From Colwellia sp. TT2012 (GTDB lineage Bacteria > Pseudomonadota > Gammaproteobacteria > Enterobacterales > Alteromonadaceae): DNA of 64,000 bases. The stretch covers positions 148,080-212,079 of the forward strand of contig NZ_LJYX01000016.1 of the NCBI RefSeq assembly GCF_001440345.1, in the 5' to 3' direction. The notes below the pieces were generated by a model, which saw only the letters and a list, made by a program, of their open reading frames with translations, was not told the DNA's origin and searched no databases. A program made the position numbers and the translations under genes. This document shows, piece after piece, positions 9,596 through 17,958 of the stretch. Position 1 is the stretch's first letter, and the number at the start of each line of letters is the position of its first letter.

Positions 9596-9610
9596 GTAAA
9601 GCTATGTAAA
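9596..9610 (+). promoter_or_regulatory. Probable CpxR box between cpxP and cpxR
   Basis: GTAAA-N5-GTAAA (9596-9600 and 9606-9610) is an exact match to the known E. coli CpxR recognition pattern. It lies 130 bases upstream of the cpxP-like start and 89 bases upstream of cpxR. This suggests control of cpxP, autoregulation of cpxRA, or both. Confidence 0.75.
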
Positions 9611-9698
9611 GTTATTTTCTGCTTAGCTAAGATGACGTAAACTAGTAATGTGCAACCGACGGTGATCCCCGCTTAACATTCAAAAAGAAGCCATTGAA

Positions 9699-10427
9699 AT
9701 GACCCCGCAGCCAGAGCAAACTAAACACATTTTACTGATAGATGGTGATAATGTACTTGCCGAGCTACTTACTGAGTACCTTGCCTGCGAAGACATCCGC
9801 GTGACCTATTGTTTAGATGGTGCCAGTGGTTTAGCGAAAGCATTTGACGACTGCTTTGATTTGATTTTACTTGATGTCATGATGCCAGTACTCAATGGCT
9901 TTGAAGTGCTAAAAGCATTAGGAGGCAATCATAAAATCCCTATTTTAATGCTAACAGCTAGAGGCGATGATAATGATGAAATTTTAGGCCTAGAGTTAGG
10001 TGCCGATGATTACCTAGCAAAACCGTTCAAACATAGAGAGTTATTAGCACGTATAAATGCCATTTTTAGACGTATCGCCATTGTAAAAAACCAAAATACC
10101 ACAGCGATAAATGAACCGACCGAGCAACTTTTCATTAATCAGGTCAGGATAAACCAAGCGACTCGTGAAATATTTTGTCGAAATAAATTACTTGAACTAA
10201 CGGGCACTGAATATTTAGTACTGGTTTATATGCTTAAACATCACGGTAAAATTCTCAGTAAAGCAGAAATATCCGAGCAAGTGTTACAACGTAAACTAAG
10301 CCCGTATGATAGAACTGTCGATGTGCATGTCGGCAATGTCCGTAGAAAGCTACTCGCTATTGACCCAATAGATAAGATAAAAACAGTGCGCGGAGCGGGT
10401 TATGTGTTTTTACAAGGAGAACAGTAA
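9699..10427 (+). CDS. cpxR: OmpR/PhoB-family response regulator, CpxR-like
   Basis: 242 residues. The receiver domain covers about 1-125 with the acidic pocket DGDN, the phospho-acceptor in LILLDVMMPVLNGFEVL, the conserved Thr region LMLTARGDD and the Lys in DDYLAKPF. A winged-helix DNA-binding domain follows (VDVHVGNVRRKL, then IKTVRGAGYVF). It would be phosphorylated by the kinase encoded two bases downstream and control envelope-stress genes. The divergent cpxP-like gene and the GTAAA-N5-GTAAA site support the assignment. Confidence 0.85.
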   Translation: MTPQPEQTKHILLIDGDNVLAELLTEYLACEDIRVTYCLDGASGLAKAFDDCFDLILLDVMMPVLNGFEVLKALGGNHKIPILMLTARGDDNDEILGLELGADDYLAKPFKHRELLARINAIFRRIAIVKNQNTTAINEPTEQLFINQVRINQATREIFCRNKLLELTGTEYLVLVYMLKHHGKILSKAEISEQVLQRKLSPYDRTVDVHVGNVRRKLLAIDPIDKIKTVRGAGYVFLQGEQ

Positions 10428-10429
10428 CT

Positions 10430-11854
10430 ATGCTCAAGCAATTATCACAGTGGTATAAAAATTTTTCTTTAGGCATTAGCTTAAAGCTCTTTCTGGCGTT
10501 TTGGCTGGTCATTCTCACCTCAGTACTGATCAGCTACCTAGTGACCATACAATTTAGGCATACTCCCACTCAGGAGCAAGCCAACCCTGAGCAATTAAAG
10601 CTATTAACAAACTACCAGCAGAAACTGGCGGGTAAATCGCACATTAGACTTAGGGAAATACAGCATAAGTTTCACCAAAAACATCAACAGTATTTAATTT
10701 TTAAAAGACTAAGTACCAACGATATCTATACACCAAGGCAGCGTATTTGGTCAAAAGTAAAAAACTATTTAAAAAGACACCCGTTAGAGAACCCAGTCAC
10801 TATTGATTTTGCCTTTACCCAAGTGACCAGTTCGCAACCTATGATGCTCAATGGTCAATGGTTTCAATTATTTATTGCCAGTGAACCACACCATAAACGC
10901 TTGGTTAGCTTGGTCTACCAACTCCCGGTTGCTTTGCGTCTGATCTTGTTGCTTGCTATTAGTTTTTTGTGTTGCTGGTTACTAGCAAAAAGTTTTACTA
11001 GCCCCTTAATCGCACTGCAAAAAGCCAGTAAAGCCTTAGGTGACGGTAAATTAGCAACCCGCATCACAAAATTTGATCAACGCTCAGATGAATTTGGTGA
11101 TCTAGCACGAAGTTTTAACCAAATGGCGCAGCAATTAGAAAACAATATTACCACGCATCAACGTTTATTAGGTGATGTCTCCCATGAACTAAGGTCGCCA
11201 CTAACGCGCTTACAGTTAGCCATCGCTTTAGCAGAAAAAAATATCGGCAATAGCGCTGAGCAACAAAAACATTTGACCCGTTGTGAAACTGAAGTCGACC
11301 GTCTAGATGAAATGATAGCCGATGTACTCACGCTCTCAAGACTCGAGCATAGCCATAATAATTTTACTGTCGATGAGGTAGAGTTAAAGACATTACTCAC
11401 CCAGGTTGTTAATGATTGCCAATACTTTGCTACCAGTAAAGATGTCACGATAGCGATAAAGGGGCTAGTTAGCTGCACCCTTTTCGCCGACAGTAAACTG
11501 CTCGCCAGTGCTATTAGTAACATATTAAATAATGCGATAAAATATTCGCCTAATGGACAAGTAGTGACGGTAGCATTATCTCAGCAAGATGAGAAAATAA
11601 GGCTAAGTGTTGTCGATCAGGGTTCTGGTGTACCAAGTGATATGATAGCAAAAATTTTCACGCCATTTTTTCGAGTTGCTGATGGTAGAGAACGCAGTAG
11701 CGGTGGCACAGGTTTAGGCTTAGCCATTGCCCAGCAAGCTATCCATTTACATCAAGGTCAGATATTGGCACAAAACCAACCAAAAGAAGGATTAAAAGTA
11801 ACCATTACATTACCGGCATTATTGAATAAAAATAAAAGCAATACGTCATTCTAG
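10430..11854 (+). CDS. cpxA: Sensor histidine kinase, CpxA-like
   Basis: 474 residues. One membrane segment lies near 17-40, a periplasmic domain follows to about 160, a second membrane segment sits at about 165-187, then HAMP (SPLIALQKASKALGDGKLATR). The HisKA box is LLGDVSHELRSPLTRLQLA, with the phospho-His at about residue 249. The ATP-binding domain has N (NILNNAIKYSP), G1 (VVDQGSGVP), F and G2 (SSGGTGLGLAIAQQA) boxes, all intact. Two bases separate it from cpxR, so the two are co-translated. The periplasmic domain is about as long as that of E. coli CpxA (457 aa). Confidence 0.85.
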   Translation: MLKQLSQWYKNFSLGISLKLFLAFWLVILTSVLISYLVTIQFRHTPTQEQANPEQLKLLTNYQQKLAGKSHIRLREIQHKFHQKHQQYLIFKRLSTNDIYTPRQRIWSKVKNYLKRHPLENPVTIDFAFTQVTSSQPMMLNGQWFQLFIASEPHHKRLVSLVYQLPVALRLILLLAISFLCCWLLAKSFTSPLIALQKASKALGDGKLATRITKFDQRSDEFGDLARSFNQMAQQLENNITTHQRLLGDVSHELRSPLTRLQLAIALAEKNIGNSAEQQKHLTRCETEVDRLDEMIADVLTLSRLEHSHNNFTVDEVELKTLLTQVVNDCQYFATSKDVTIAIKGLVSCTLFADSKLLASAISNILNNAIKYSPNGQVVTVALSQQDEKIRLSVVDQGSGVPSDMIAKIFTPFFRVADGRERSSGGTGLGLAIAQQAIHLHQGQILAQNQPKEGLKVTITLPALLNKNKSNTSF

Positions 11855-11918
11855 ACAAGAAGAAATTCAAGCTTTCTATTGTCGATTTTAATCAAGACCT
11901 CTTCGAATAGGTCTAAAA

Positions 11919-11950
11919 AAAGGGTCTCAGATATTAATCTAAGACCCTTT
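11919..11950 (-). terminator. Terminator of tRNA-Ser
   Basis: AAAGGGTCT (11919-11927) pairs with AGACCCTTT (11942-11950). Read on the minus strand a run of seven Ts follows the stem. It starts 5 bases after the tRNA CCA end. Confidence 0.9.
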
Positions 11951-11955
11951 AATAA

Positions 11956-12045
11956 TGGCGGAGAGCATGAGATTCGAACTCACGGAAGGGATAAACCTTC
12001 ACTCGCTTTCCAAGCGAGCGCCTTAAACCACTCAGCCAACTCTCC
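11956..12045 (-). tRNA. tRNA-Ser (anticodon GGA)
   Basis: 90 nt with a long class II variable arm. Acceptor GGAGAGT pairs with GCTCTCC, discriminator G, and CCA is encoded. The anticodon loop CTTGGAAAG gives GGA, reading UCC/UCU. The T-arm is GTTCGAATC. The open frame running through this region on the plus strand is a shadow of the tRNA. Confidence 0.97.
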
Positions 12046-12396
12046 AAAACTTTCTCAATCCCGATAGTATAAAAAACTGTCTATCGAAATTGTATAATTA
12101 CTGTATAACAATCTCTTTTTCAGCATTCTAAGTTATTTTTTTAGTAATAACTCTACACGTGATGGTGTGCATTTAAACTCTCGTTAGGGAGTAAATCTAA
12201 ACACTCTTCCATGTGTGTCAATTCAACTTACCAACCACTCAGCTAGCGCACTACAATTTAACAAGCGCTATGGTAAAAAAAAAGCTGCACAGGTGCAAGG
12301 CTATTTTAGCTTAATTGTTGTTTAATTTGAGCAAAACAGTTTAACTGCTGTTTATTTATTCATAAATACCAAGAAATGAATAAACTAGGCGACTAA
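12046..12396. other. Intergenic region, tRNA-Ser promoter side and nadA 3' side
   Basis: 351 bases. On the minus strand TATACT at 12071-12066 may be the tRNA-Ser -10 box, flanked by the inverted pair CGATAG / CTATCG; I see no good -35. An A-run followed by a small hairpin lies near 12277-12300. No gene seen. Confidence 0.35.
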
Positions 12397-13455
12397 CTAA
12401 GTATTACCTTTAACTTTTAACTTATTTTTAGCAGCAAAGTTAAGCATTCTATTTAACGGAATTAATGCTTTTTCAGCTAAGTCTTCATCTACGTTTATTT
12501 CTTTACCCACTGGACTTACTAACGCATCATGAATCGATTTCAAGCCATTCATTGCCATCCAAGGGCAATTAGCACAACTACGACAGGTTGCGCCGTTACC
12601 GCCTGTAGGTGCAGCGACAAAGGTCTTTTCTGGGCTGGCTTGTTCCATCTTATAAAAAATGCCTTTATCGGTTGCGACGATAAAATGTTTATTCGGCATA
12701 TCTTTACTTGCTTGAATTAGCTGACTAGTAGAGCCCACTGCATCAGCAAGCTCTATGACATTGGTAGGCGATTCAGGGTGTACTAATACCGCAGCATCCG
12801 GATATTGCAGCTTAAGGTCACGTAGTGCCGAGGCTTTAAACTCATCATGGACAATACAAGTGCCCTGCCACATCAGCATTTTGGCACCGGTTTCTTTTTC
12901 TATATATGCACCTAAGTGACGGTCAGGACCCCATAAAATCGGCTTACCTTGACTATCAAGCATATCGACTATTTCTAAGGCTATACTCGAAGTAACCACC
13001 CAGTCAGCTCGCGCTTTAACGGCAGCAGAGGTATTAGCATAAACTACCACGGTGTGATCTGGGTGCTGATCACAAAAAGCTGAGAACTCTTCAATGGGAC
13101 AACCTAAGTCTAATGAGCAAGTTGCTTCCAGTTCAGGCATCAATACTCTTTTTTCGGGCGTTAAAATTTTAGCCGTTTCGCCCATAAACTTAACACCAGC
13201 AACGATTAATGTTTCTGCTGAGTGTTGCTTACCAAAACGAGCCATTTCAAGAGAGTCAGCAACACAGCCTCCCGTTTCTTCGGCAAGCGCTTGAATTATA
13301 GGATCAGTATAGTAATGAGCAACCAATACGGCATTTTTTTCGACTAAGAGCAGTTTAATTTTCTTTATGTATTGCGCCTTTTCATCATTTGTTAAAGGCT
13401 TTGGCTTAGCTGGGAATTGAAAATCAAAATCTACCGCGATATTACTTACACTCAT
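12397..13455 (-). CDS. nadA: Quinolinate synthase A
   Basis: 352 residues, the standard length. NadA condenses iminoaspartate with dihydroxyacetone phosphate to quinolinate in de novo NAD synthesis and carries an oxygen-sensitive [4Fe-4S] cluster. Visible are the substrate region [20 protein letters not shown], the cluster Cys in [15 protein letters not shown], the second Cys in [11 protein letters not shown], the conserved VLVHPESP, and the C-terminal [13 protein letters not shown] cluster region. Single gene, start ATG 13455. nadD, the later step in this pathway, is at 31136. Confidence 0.97.
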   Translation of the reverse strand: MSVSNIAVDFDFQFPAKPKPLTNDEKAQYIKKIKLLLVEKNAVLVAHYYTDPIIQALAEETGGCVADSLEMARFGKQHSAETLIVAGVKFMGETAKILTPEKRVLMPELEATCSLDLGCPIEEFSAFCDQHPDHTVVVYANTSAAVKARADWVVTSSIALEIVDMLDSQGKPILWGPDRHLGAYIEKETGAKMLMWQGTCIVHDEFKASALRDLKLQYPDAAVLVHPESPTNVIELADAVGSTSQLIQASKDMPNKHFIVATDKGIFYKMEQASPEKTFVAAPTGGNGATCRSCANCPWMAMNGLKSIHDALVSPVGKEINVDEDLAEKALIPLNRMLNFAAKNKLKVKGNT

Positions 13456-13725
13456 GGGTTCTCTCTAAATCAGGACACGTTCAAACGCGGTAATTATAAG
13501 GGAAAGTGCTACTAATGTGTAGTATAGAATAAGCAGTATAACCGCTTCGCTATAGAGTAACTGTCAGCTATCTATCAAGACATGTTAATAAAGTGTTTTA
13601 ACTGAGTGAAATTGGCTTAAATAAGCTAGCTAGGGTAAATGAGGTGTATTAAATTTTATTCAGGGAGTTATAAGTAATAATTTTTTATTTATTAGTAGGG
13701 CTGGGGATTTTATCTGTATTAGCAG

Positions 13726-13770
13726 TGGTCAGCCGTGAAGGATTTGAACCTTCAGCTAACTGGTTAACGG
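13726..13770 (-). pseudogene. Truncated tRNA-Lys satellite 1
   Basis: On the minus strand it keeps the T-arm GAAGGTTCAAATCCTTC, the 3' acceptor strand and the CCA. The anticodon arm and most of the D arm are gone and the 5' acceptor strand is degenerate, so it cannot form a working tRNA. It is the most distal of three ~90-bp units and carries a change in the acceptor (CGGCTG for CGGCCG). Confidence 0.8.
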
Positions 13771-13815
13771 TTAAGAGCTTGGCTTGAATTATGAGTAAGT
13801 GCTTTCAATTAGGAG

Positions 13816-13862
13816 TGGTCGGCCGTGAAGAATTTGAACCTTCGAGCTAACTGAGTTAACGG
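13816..13862 (-). pseudogene. Truncated tRNA-Lys satellite 2
   Basis: Same architecture as satellite 1: a D-arm-like start (CCGTTAACTCAG) joined directly to the T-arm with one C-to-T change (AATTCTTC), then an intact ACGGCCGACCA end. The flanking sequence is also repeated, with about 90 bp between units. Confidence 0.8.
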
Positions 13863-13907
13863 TTAAAAGCTTGGCTTGAATTATGAGTAAGTGCTTTCAA
13901 TTAGGAG

Positions 13908-13954
13908 TGGTCGGCCGTGAAGAATTTGAACCTTCGAGCTAACTGAGTTAACGG
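13908..13954 (-). pseudogene. Truncated tRNA-Lys satellite 3
   Basis: Identical over its core to satellite 2, including the T-arm mutation, 92 bp further on. It is followed after 60 bases by the first intact tRNA-Lys. Shared mutations show that satellites 2 and 3 arose by duplication of one already-deleted copy. Confidence 0.8.
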
Positions 13955-14014
13955 TTAAAAGCTTGGCTTGAATTATGAGTACTTGAATTACCAGTAAGTG
14001 TTATCAATTAGGAG

Positions 14015-14090
14015 TGGTCGGCCGTGAAGGATTTGAACCTTCGACAAATTGGTTAAAAGCCAACTGCTCTACCAGCTGAGCTAACGGCCG
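14015..14090 (-). tRNA. tRNA-Lys (UUU), copy 6 in transcription order
   Basis: 76 nt with CCA encoded. Acceptor CGGCCGT pairs with ACGGCCG, discriminator A. D-arm is AGCTCAGCTGGTAGAGC, anticodon loop CTTTTAA (UUU), T-arm GAAGGTTCAAATCCTTC. The first base pair is C1-G72 where E. coli tRNA-Lys has G1-C72. Confidence 0.96.
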
Positions 14091-14125
14091 TGCCTAATTG
14101 TGAGTAAACGATAAATAGTCTTGAA

Positions 14126-14201
14126 TGGTCGGCCGTGAAGGATTTGAACCTTCGACAAATTGGTTAAAAGCCAACTGCTCTACCAGCTGAGCTAACGGCC
14201 G
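14126..14201 (-). tRNA. tRNA-Lys (UUU), copy 5
   Basis: Same 76-nt sequence as the other copies, anticodon UUU. It is separated from copy 6 by a short 35-base spacer (type B). Confidence 0.96.
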
Positions 14202-14311
14202 ATTCAAGTTTCTACTTTACATTTACTTGCTCCACTACCTATGACGATAAGGAGACTTTTTATTCAAACTCAACTTAACAACTTTTAAAGTCATTACTTT
14301 GAATTAGAAAG

Positions 14312-14387
14312 TGGTCGGCCGTGAAGGATTTGAACCTTCGACAAATTGGTTAAAAGCCAACTGCTCTACCAGCTGAGCTAACGGCCG
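14312..14387 (-). tRNA. tRNA-Lys (UUU), copy 4
   Basis: Same 76-nt sequence, anticodon UUU. It is separated from copy 5 by a ~110-base spacer (type A). Confidence 0.96.
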
Positions 14388-14500
14388 AGTCAAATTTTCT
14401 ATTTTACAATTTACTTGCTCCACTACCTATTTACGATAAGGAGACTTTTTATTCAAACTCAACTTAACAACTTATAAAGTCATTACTTTGAATTAGAAAG

Positions 14501-14576
14501 TGGTCGGCCGTGAAGGATTTGAACCTTCGACAAATTGGTTAAAAGCCAACTGCTCTACCAGCTGAGCTAACGGCCG
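14501..14576 (-). tRNA. tRNA-Lys (UUU), copy 3
   Basis: Same 76-nt sequence, anticodon UUU. A second type A spacer lies between it and copy 4. Confidence 0.96.
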
Positions 14577-14612
14577 TGTCTAATTGTGAGTAAACGATAA
14601 ATAGTCTTGAAT

Positions 14613-14688
14613 TGGTCGGCCGTGAAGGATTTGAACCTTCGACAAATTGGTTAAAAGCCAACTGCTCTACCAGCTGAGCTAACGGCCG
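14613..14688 (-). tRNA. tRNA-Lys (UUU), copy 2
   Basis: Same 76-nt sequence, anticodon UUU. A type B spacer (36 bases) separates it from copy 3. Confidence 0.96.
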
Positions 14689-14801
14689 ATTCAAGTTTTC
14701 TATTTTACAATCTACTTGCTCCACTACCTATTTACGATAGGGAGACTTTTTATTCAAACTCAGCTTAACAACTTATAAAGTCATTACATTGAATTAGAAA
14801 G

Positions 14802-14877
14802 TGGTCGGCCGTGAAGGATTTGAACCTTCGACAAATTGGTTAAAAGCCAACTGCTCTACCAGCTGAGCTAACGGCCG
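14802..14877 (-). tRNA. tRNA-Lys (UUU), copy 1 (promoter-proximal)
   Basis: Same 76-nt sequence, anticodon UUU. It is the first gene after the array promoter. A type A spacer follows. Confidence 0.96.
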
Positions 14878-14911
14878 ACGTTGTGTTGAGTCACTGCCTC
14901 AACGCGGGGCA

Positions 14912-14940
14912 TATAATACTCATAATATATTTAAGTGCAA
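14912..14940 (-). promoter_or_regulatory. Promoter of the tRNA-Lys array
   Basis: On the minus strand TTGCAC (14940-14935) and TATTAT (14918-14913) are 16 bases apart. A GC-rich discriminator (GCCCCGCG) follows, as in growth-rate-controlled stable RNA promoters. It lies about 35 bases upstream of the first tRNA. Confidence 0.75.
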
Positions 14941-15049
14941 CAATAAATTCAATTTTTATCGATATTATTTTCTGTTAGTGCGTTTTCTCAACAATACGCT
15001 AGTTTTATCGACAACGAAAACCAATAACTGTGATTTTTGTCCAATTAGC

Positions 15050-15841
15050 TTAATTTGTTAAACTAGCTAAGCGGGGCTTGGCAAGTTTTGCTGCAGTTGA
15101 TTCCGGGTATTCTTTTAATAATTGCTGATAGCGAGCAATGGCTTTTTTATTATCATTTTGCTTTTGAGCAACAATAGCAAGTTTTAATAGCGCATCAGGA
15201 CGCTTAGATGAGCCTTTATGCTGGTTAACGACAATGATAAACTCTTGGCTTGCTTGGGCAAGTTTCCCTTGATTAAAGAGCAACTGACCTAACCAGTAAT
15301 GGGCATTGGGTGCGTAATTAGAATTTGGAAAGTGCTTATTAAAGCCTTTAAATTCTAGAATAGCTTGCTGATAACGTTTATCCTTTAACACTAAATTAAG
15401 GGCACGGTCATACGCTTCATTTTCAGTTAAATTATCGCTATAACTGCCCGCATTGACTACCGTATTAAGACTCGTACTAAGACGAGTAGTCACTGAAGCA
15501 GGCTTACTGGTTGAGGCAAGTACTTCATTGACTCGTCTATCAATTTCTTGATAAAGCTCTCGTTGGCGCTCTAATACTTGGCCTAATTTATGAGTATGTA
15601 ATTCTGTTATACCACGAAGTTCATTGACTTCGCTTTGTAATTGGTCCAACTGACGCTGAATATTTACTTGCGCCTTATTACGTGAGTCTAACTTACGTGA
15701 CAAGGTGCTTAATTGCTCTATCAATGCAGCAGAATCAATAGAATTAGCGTTAACATCAATGACTGGCGCTTTAGCTACAGCTAACGCACTCATGGCGCTA
15801 GCTGTAATCATCATGCCAAATAAAACTTTATTTAGTTTCAT
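15050..15841 (-). CDS. cpoB: Tol-Pal system protein CpoB (YbgF)
   Basis: 263 residues. Signal peptide (MKLNKVLFGMMITASAMSALAVAKA), then a coiled-coil trimerisation region (about 35-110, ending in VLERQRELYQEIDRRV) and C-terminal TPR repeats from about 140 (AYDRALNLVLKDKRYQQAI, HYWLGQLLFNQGKLAQA). CpoB links the Tol complex to PBP1b in the periplasm and coordinates outer-membrane constriction with septal wall synthesis. It is the last gene of the tol-pal operon, 43 bases after pal. Confidence 0.93.
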   Translation of the reverse strand: MKLNKVLFGMMITASAMSALAVAKAPVIDVNANSIDSAALIEQLSTLSRKLDSRNKAQVNIQRQLDQLQSEVNELRGITELHTHKLGQVLERQRELYQEIDRRVNEVLASTSKPASVTTRLSTSLNTVVNAGSYSDNLTENEAYDRALNLVLKDKRYQQAILEFKGFNKHFPNSNYAPNAHYWLGQLLFNQGKLAQASQEFIIVVNQHKGSSKRPDALLKLAIVAQKQNDNKKAIARYQQLLKEYPESTAAKLAKPRLASLTN

Positions 15842-15884
15842 TCAGTTACCTGTTTAGTTGAGACGTATTAAGTCTTAGTAAGTA

Positions 15885-16439
15885 TTAGTAAACTAATACG
15901 GCACGACGGTTTTTAGCAAAAGCATTTTCGCTACGATCTTTAAGCATTGGTTTTTCTTCACCATAGCTAACCACAGTAATTTGGCTAGCGGCAACACCCA
16001 TATTTTCTAAATAAGTAACGACAGCTTTAGCACGACGTTCACCTAAAGCGATGTTGTATTCTGGCGTACCACGTTCATCGGCATGTCCTTCAACTAAAAT
16101 TTTAACCTCTGAATTAGCAGTCAAAAATTGAGCATGAGCATCTAAAATTGCTGAAAATTGCTCATTTACATTTGAAACATCAAAGTCAAAATAAACAATG
16201 TGCTCTGCACGTAATGTATCTAACTCTTGACGTTTTTGTTCTTCAATTTCTGCAGCACGTTTAGCAGCAGTAACGAGTACGGCTTCTTGCTCTTTTTGAG
16301 CGGCTTCAGCATTTTGAGTAACTTGGGCATTAGTATCTACTTGGCTTTGCTCATCTGTATCTGAGTTTGAGCTACAAGCTGACAAAACGGTAAGAGGTAA
16401 AGCAATTGCTAAGCATTTTACTATGTTATTAAAGCGCAT
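15885..16439 (-). CDS. pal: Peptidoglycan-associated lipoprotein Pal
   Basis: 184 residues. Lipoprotein signal with lipobox LSAC (Cys about 22), a low-complexity Gln/Glu/Ala linker, then an OmpA-like peptidoglycan-binding domain (HIVYFDFDVSNV, VEGHADERGTPEYNIALGERRA). The residues contacting diaminopimelate (DERGT, GERRA) are present. Pal anchors the outer membrane to peptidoglycan and is recycled by TolB. It lies between tolB and cpoB. Confidence 0.97.
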   Translation of the reverse strand: MRFNNIVKCLAIALPLTVLSACSSNSDTDEQSQVDTNAQVTQNAEAAQKEQEAVLVTAAKRAAEIEEQKRQELDTLRAEHIVYFDFDVSNVNEQFSAILDAHAQFLTANSEVKILVEGHADERGTPEYNIALGERRAKAVVTYLENMGVAASQITVVSYGEEKPMLKDRSENAFAKNRRAVLVY

Positions 16440-16496
16440 TTTATTTTCCTTTATTCTAAAATATAAATTAAAAGTTCATTCGATTTTTGTATATTA

Positions 16497-17846
16497 TTAT
16501 AAAAATGGCGACCAGGCTGGTGCCTTCACTTGACCATCAAGTGCCGGCAATCTAGCTTTAAATCGTCCATCTACCGACACTAAACCCAACACTTGTCGAT
16601 TATTATGTAAGGTACTGTATATGATCATACCACCATCAGGTGACACACTTGGCGACTCATCTAACCGTGTTTCGGTTAGTACCTGGAATAAGCCTGAAGC
16701 TAAGTCTTGTTTCGCTAAACGATATTTACCGCGAGTTCTATTGACCATGATCAGCTGTTTACCATCAGGGGTTACTGAACCTCCAAGGTTCATTTCACCA
16801 TCAAATGTCAAACGTCTTACTTTTCCCCCGGCTAAATCTACGCGATATAGCTGAGGTTTTCCACCCCGTTCTGAACTAAATATCAATGATTTACCATCAG
16901 GGGTCCAACTTGGCTCAGTATCAATAGCTCTATTACGAGTTATACGACGTAATTTCATCGTAGCTAACTCCATAATATATAAATCAGGATTGCCATCTTT
17001 TGACAATACCATAGCCATACTTTTGCCGTCAGGAGAAAAACGCGGCGCACTGTTTATGCCTTTAAATGAGCTGATCAGCTTTCGCTCACCAGTATAGATA
17101 TCAATGGTATGTATTTGTGCTTGACGATTTTCAAAGGAAACATACGCCAACTGCTCGCCATTTGGTCGCCAGGTGGGCGACATTAGTGGTTCTTTAGAAC
17201 TTAACAAGACGTGTTCGTTAAAACCATCATAATCAGAAAAAGCGAGTTGATATGGGTATTTCCCTTGATCGCGAACAATAATATAGGCAATTTTACTTAA
17301 AAAGGCCCCTTTGGTGCCGGTGAGTTTTTCATAGATAACATTACTAATACTATGAGCATAACGACGAGCCTGGTTAGTATTAATATTGGCACTGCTTTGC
17401 GCTAAAATATGATCTTGCGCTTGCACCAGTTTACCATTACTGAGCATTGACGTTTGACCGCCGGTAATTTGACCGCGAATAACATCAACTAATTGGTAGC
17501 TTACTTGATAACGGCCGATGGAAATTTCTTTGATTTGACCAATAACAAGGGCTTCAGCACCCAAGCTAGCCCAAGCACTGTAATCAATATTTTTCTCATC
17601 AATAATAGTCTCAGGAAATTTGTTTGCTGCAATAGGACTAAATTTACCACTGCGCAATAAATCATCACTAATAACCTGTGCTAATGACTCAGGTCTGACG
17701 CCACTACCCATCCATTGAAAAGGAACTATAGCAATAGGACGAGCACTATCTACGCCGCCGGTAATGACTATTTCTAATGCTGCCATCGCACGAGGTGAGG
17801 CCAACACTATAAGTGCGCTGATTAGTATGCTTGGTAATAATCTCAT
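16497..17846 (-). CDS. tolB: Tol-Pal periplasmic protein TolB
   Basis: 449 residues from ATG 17846, which begins the signal peptide [22 protein letters not shown]. An upstream ATG (17879) in frame would add a charged extension before the signal and is less likely. The N-terminal domain (about 25-165) is followed by a beta-propeller of WD40-like TolB repeats ([72 protein letters not shown]). TolB binds Pal and TolA in the periplasm. Confidence 0.96.
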   Translation of the reverse strand: MRLLPSILISALIVLASPRAMAALEIVITGGVDSARPIAIVPFQWMGSGVRPESLAQVISDDLLRSGKFSPIAANKFPETIIDEKNIDYSAWASLGAEALVIGQIKEISIGRYQVSYQLVDVIRGQITGGQTSMLSNGKLVQAQDHILAQSSANINTNQARRYAHSISNVIYEKLTGTKGAFLSKIAYIIVRDQGKYPYQLAFSDYDGFNEHVLLSSKEPLMSPTWRPNGEQLAYVSFENRQAQIHTIDIYTGERKLISSFKGINSAPRFSPDGKSMAMVLSKDGNPDLYIMELATMKLRRITRNRAIDTEPSWTPDGKSLIFSSERGGKPQLYRVDLAGGKVRRLTFDGEMNLGGSVTPDGKQLIMVNRTRGKYRLAKQDLASGLFQVLTETRLDESPSVSPDGGMIIYSTLHNNRQVLGLVSVDGRFKARLPALDGQVKAPAWSPFL

Positions 17847-17958
17847 GTTCTCTATTTTATTCCTTTTAACTAGATGCACTTTTAACGTAATACCTAGGGC
17901 AAAACTACGTCCTGCACTAAATATACTCTACTTATAACCACGTTATCGCTAATGAACG

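Noticed and set aside
11879..12067. Short plus-strand open frame over tRNA-Ser
   Set aside because: It is a shadow of the tRNA and its terminator; the translation has no family.
14539..14724. Minus-strand open frame through two tRNA-Lys genes
   Set aside because: Explained by the tRNA sequence and spacer; no ribosome-binding site.
13726..14877. CRISPR-like array of regularly spaced repeats
   Set aside because: The repeats are whole tRNA-Lys genes and truncated derivatives, and the spacers are themselves repeated. No cas genes are nearby.
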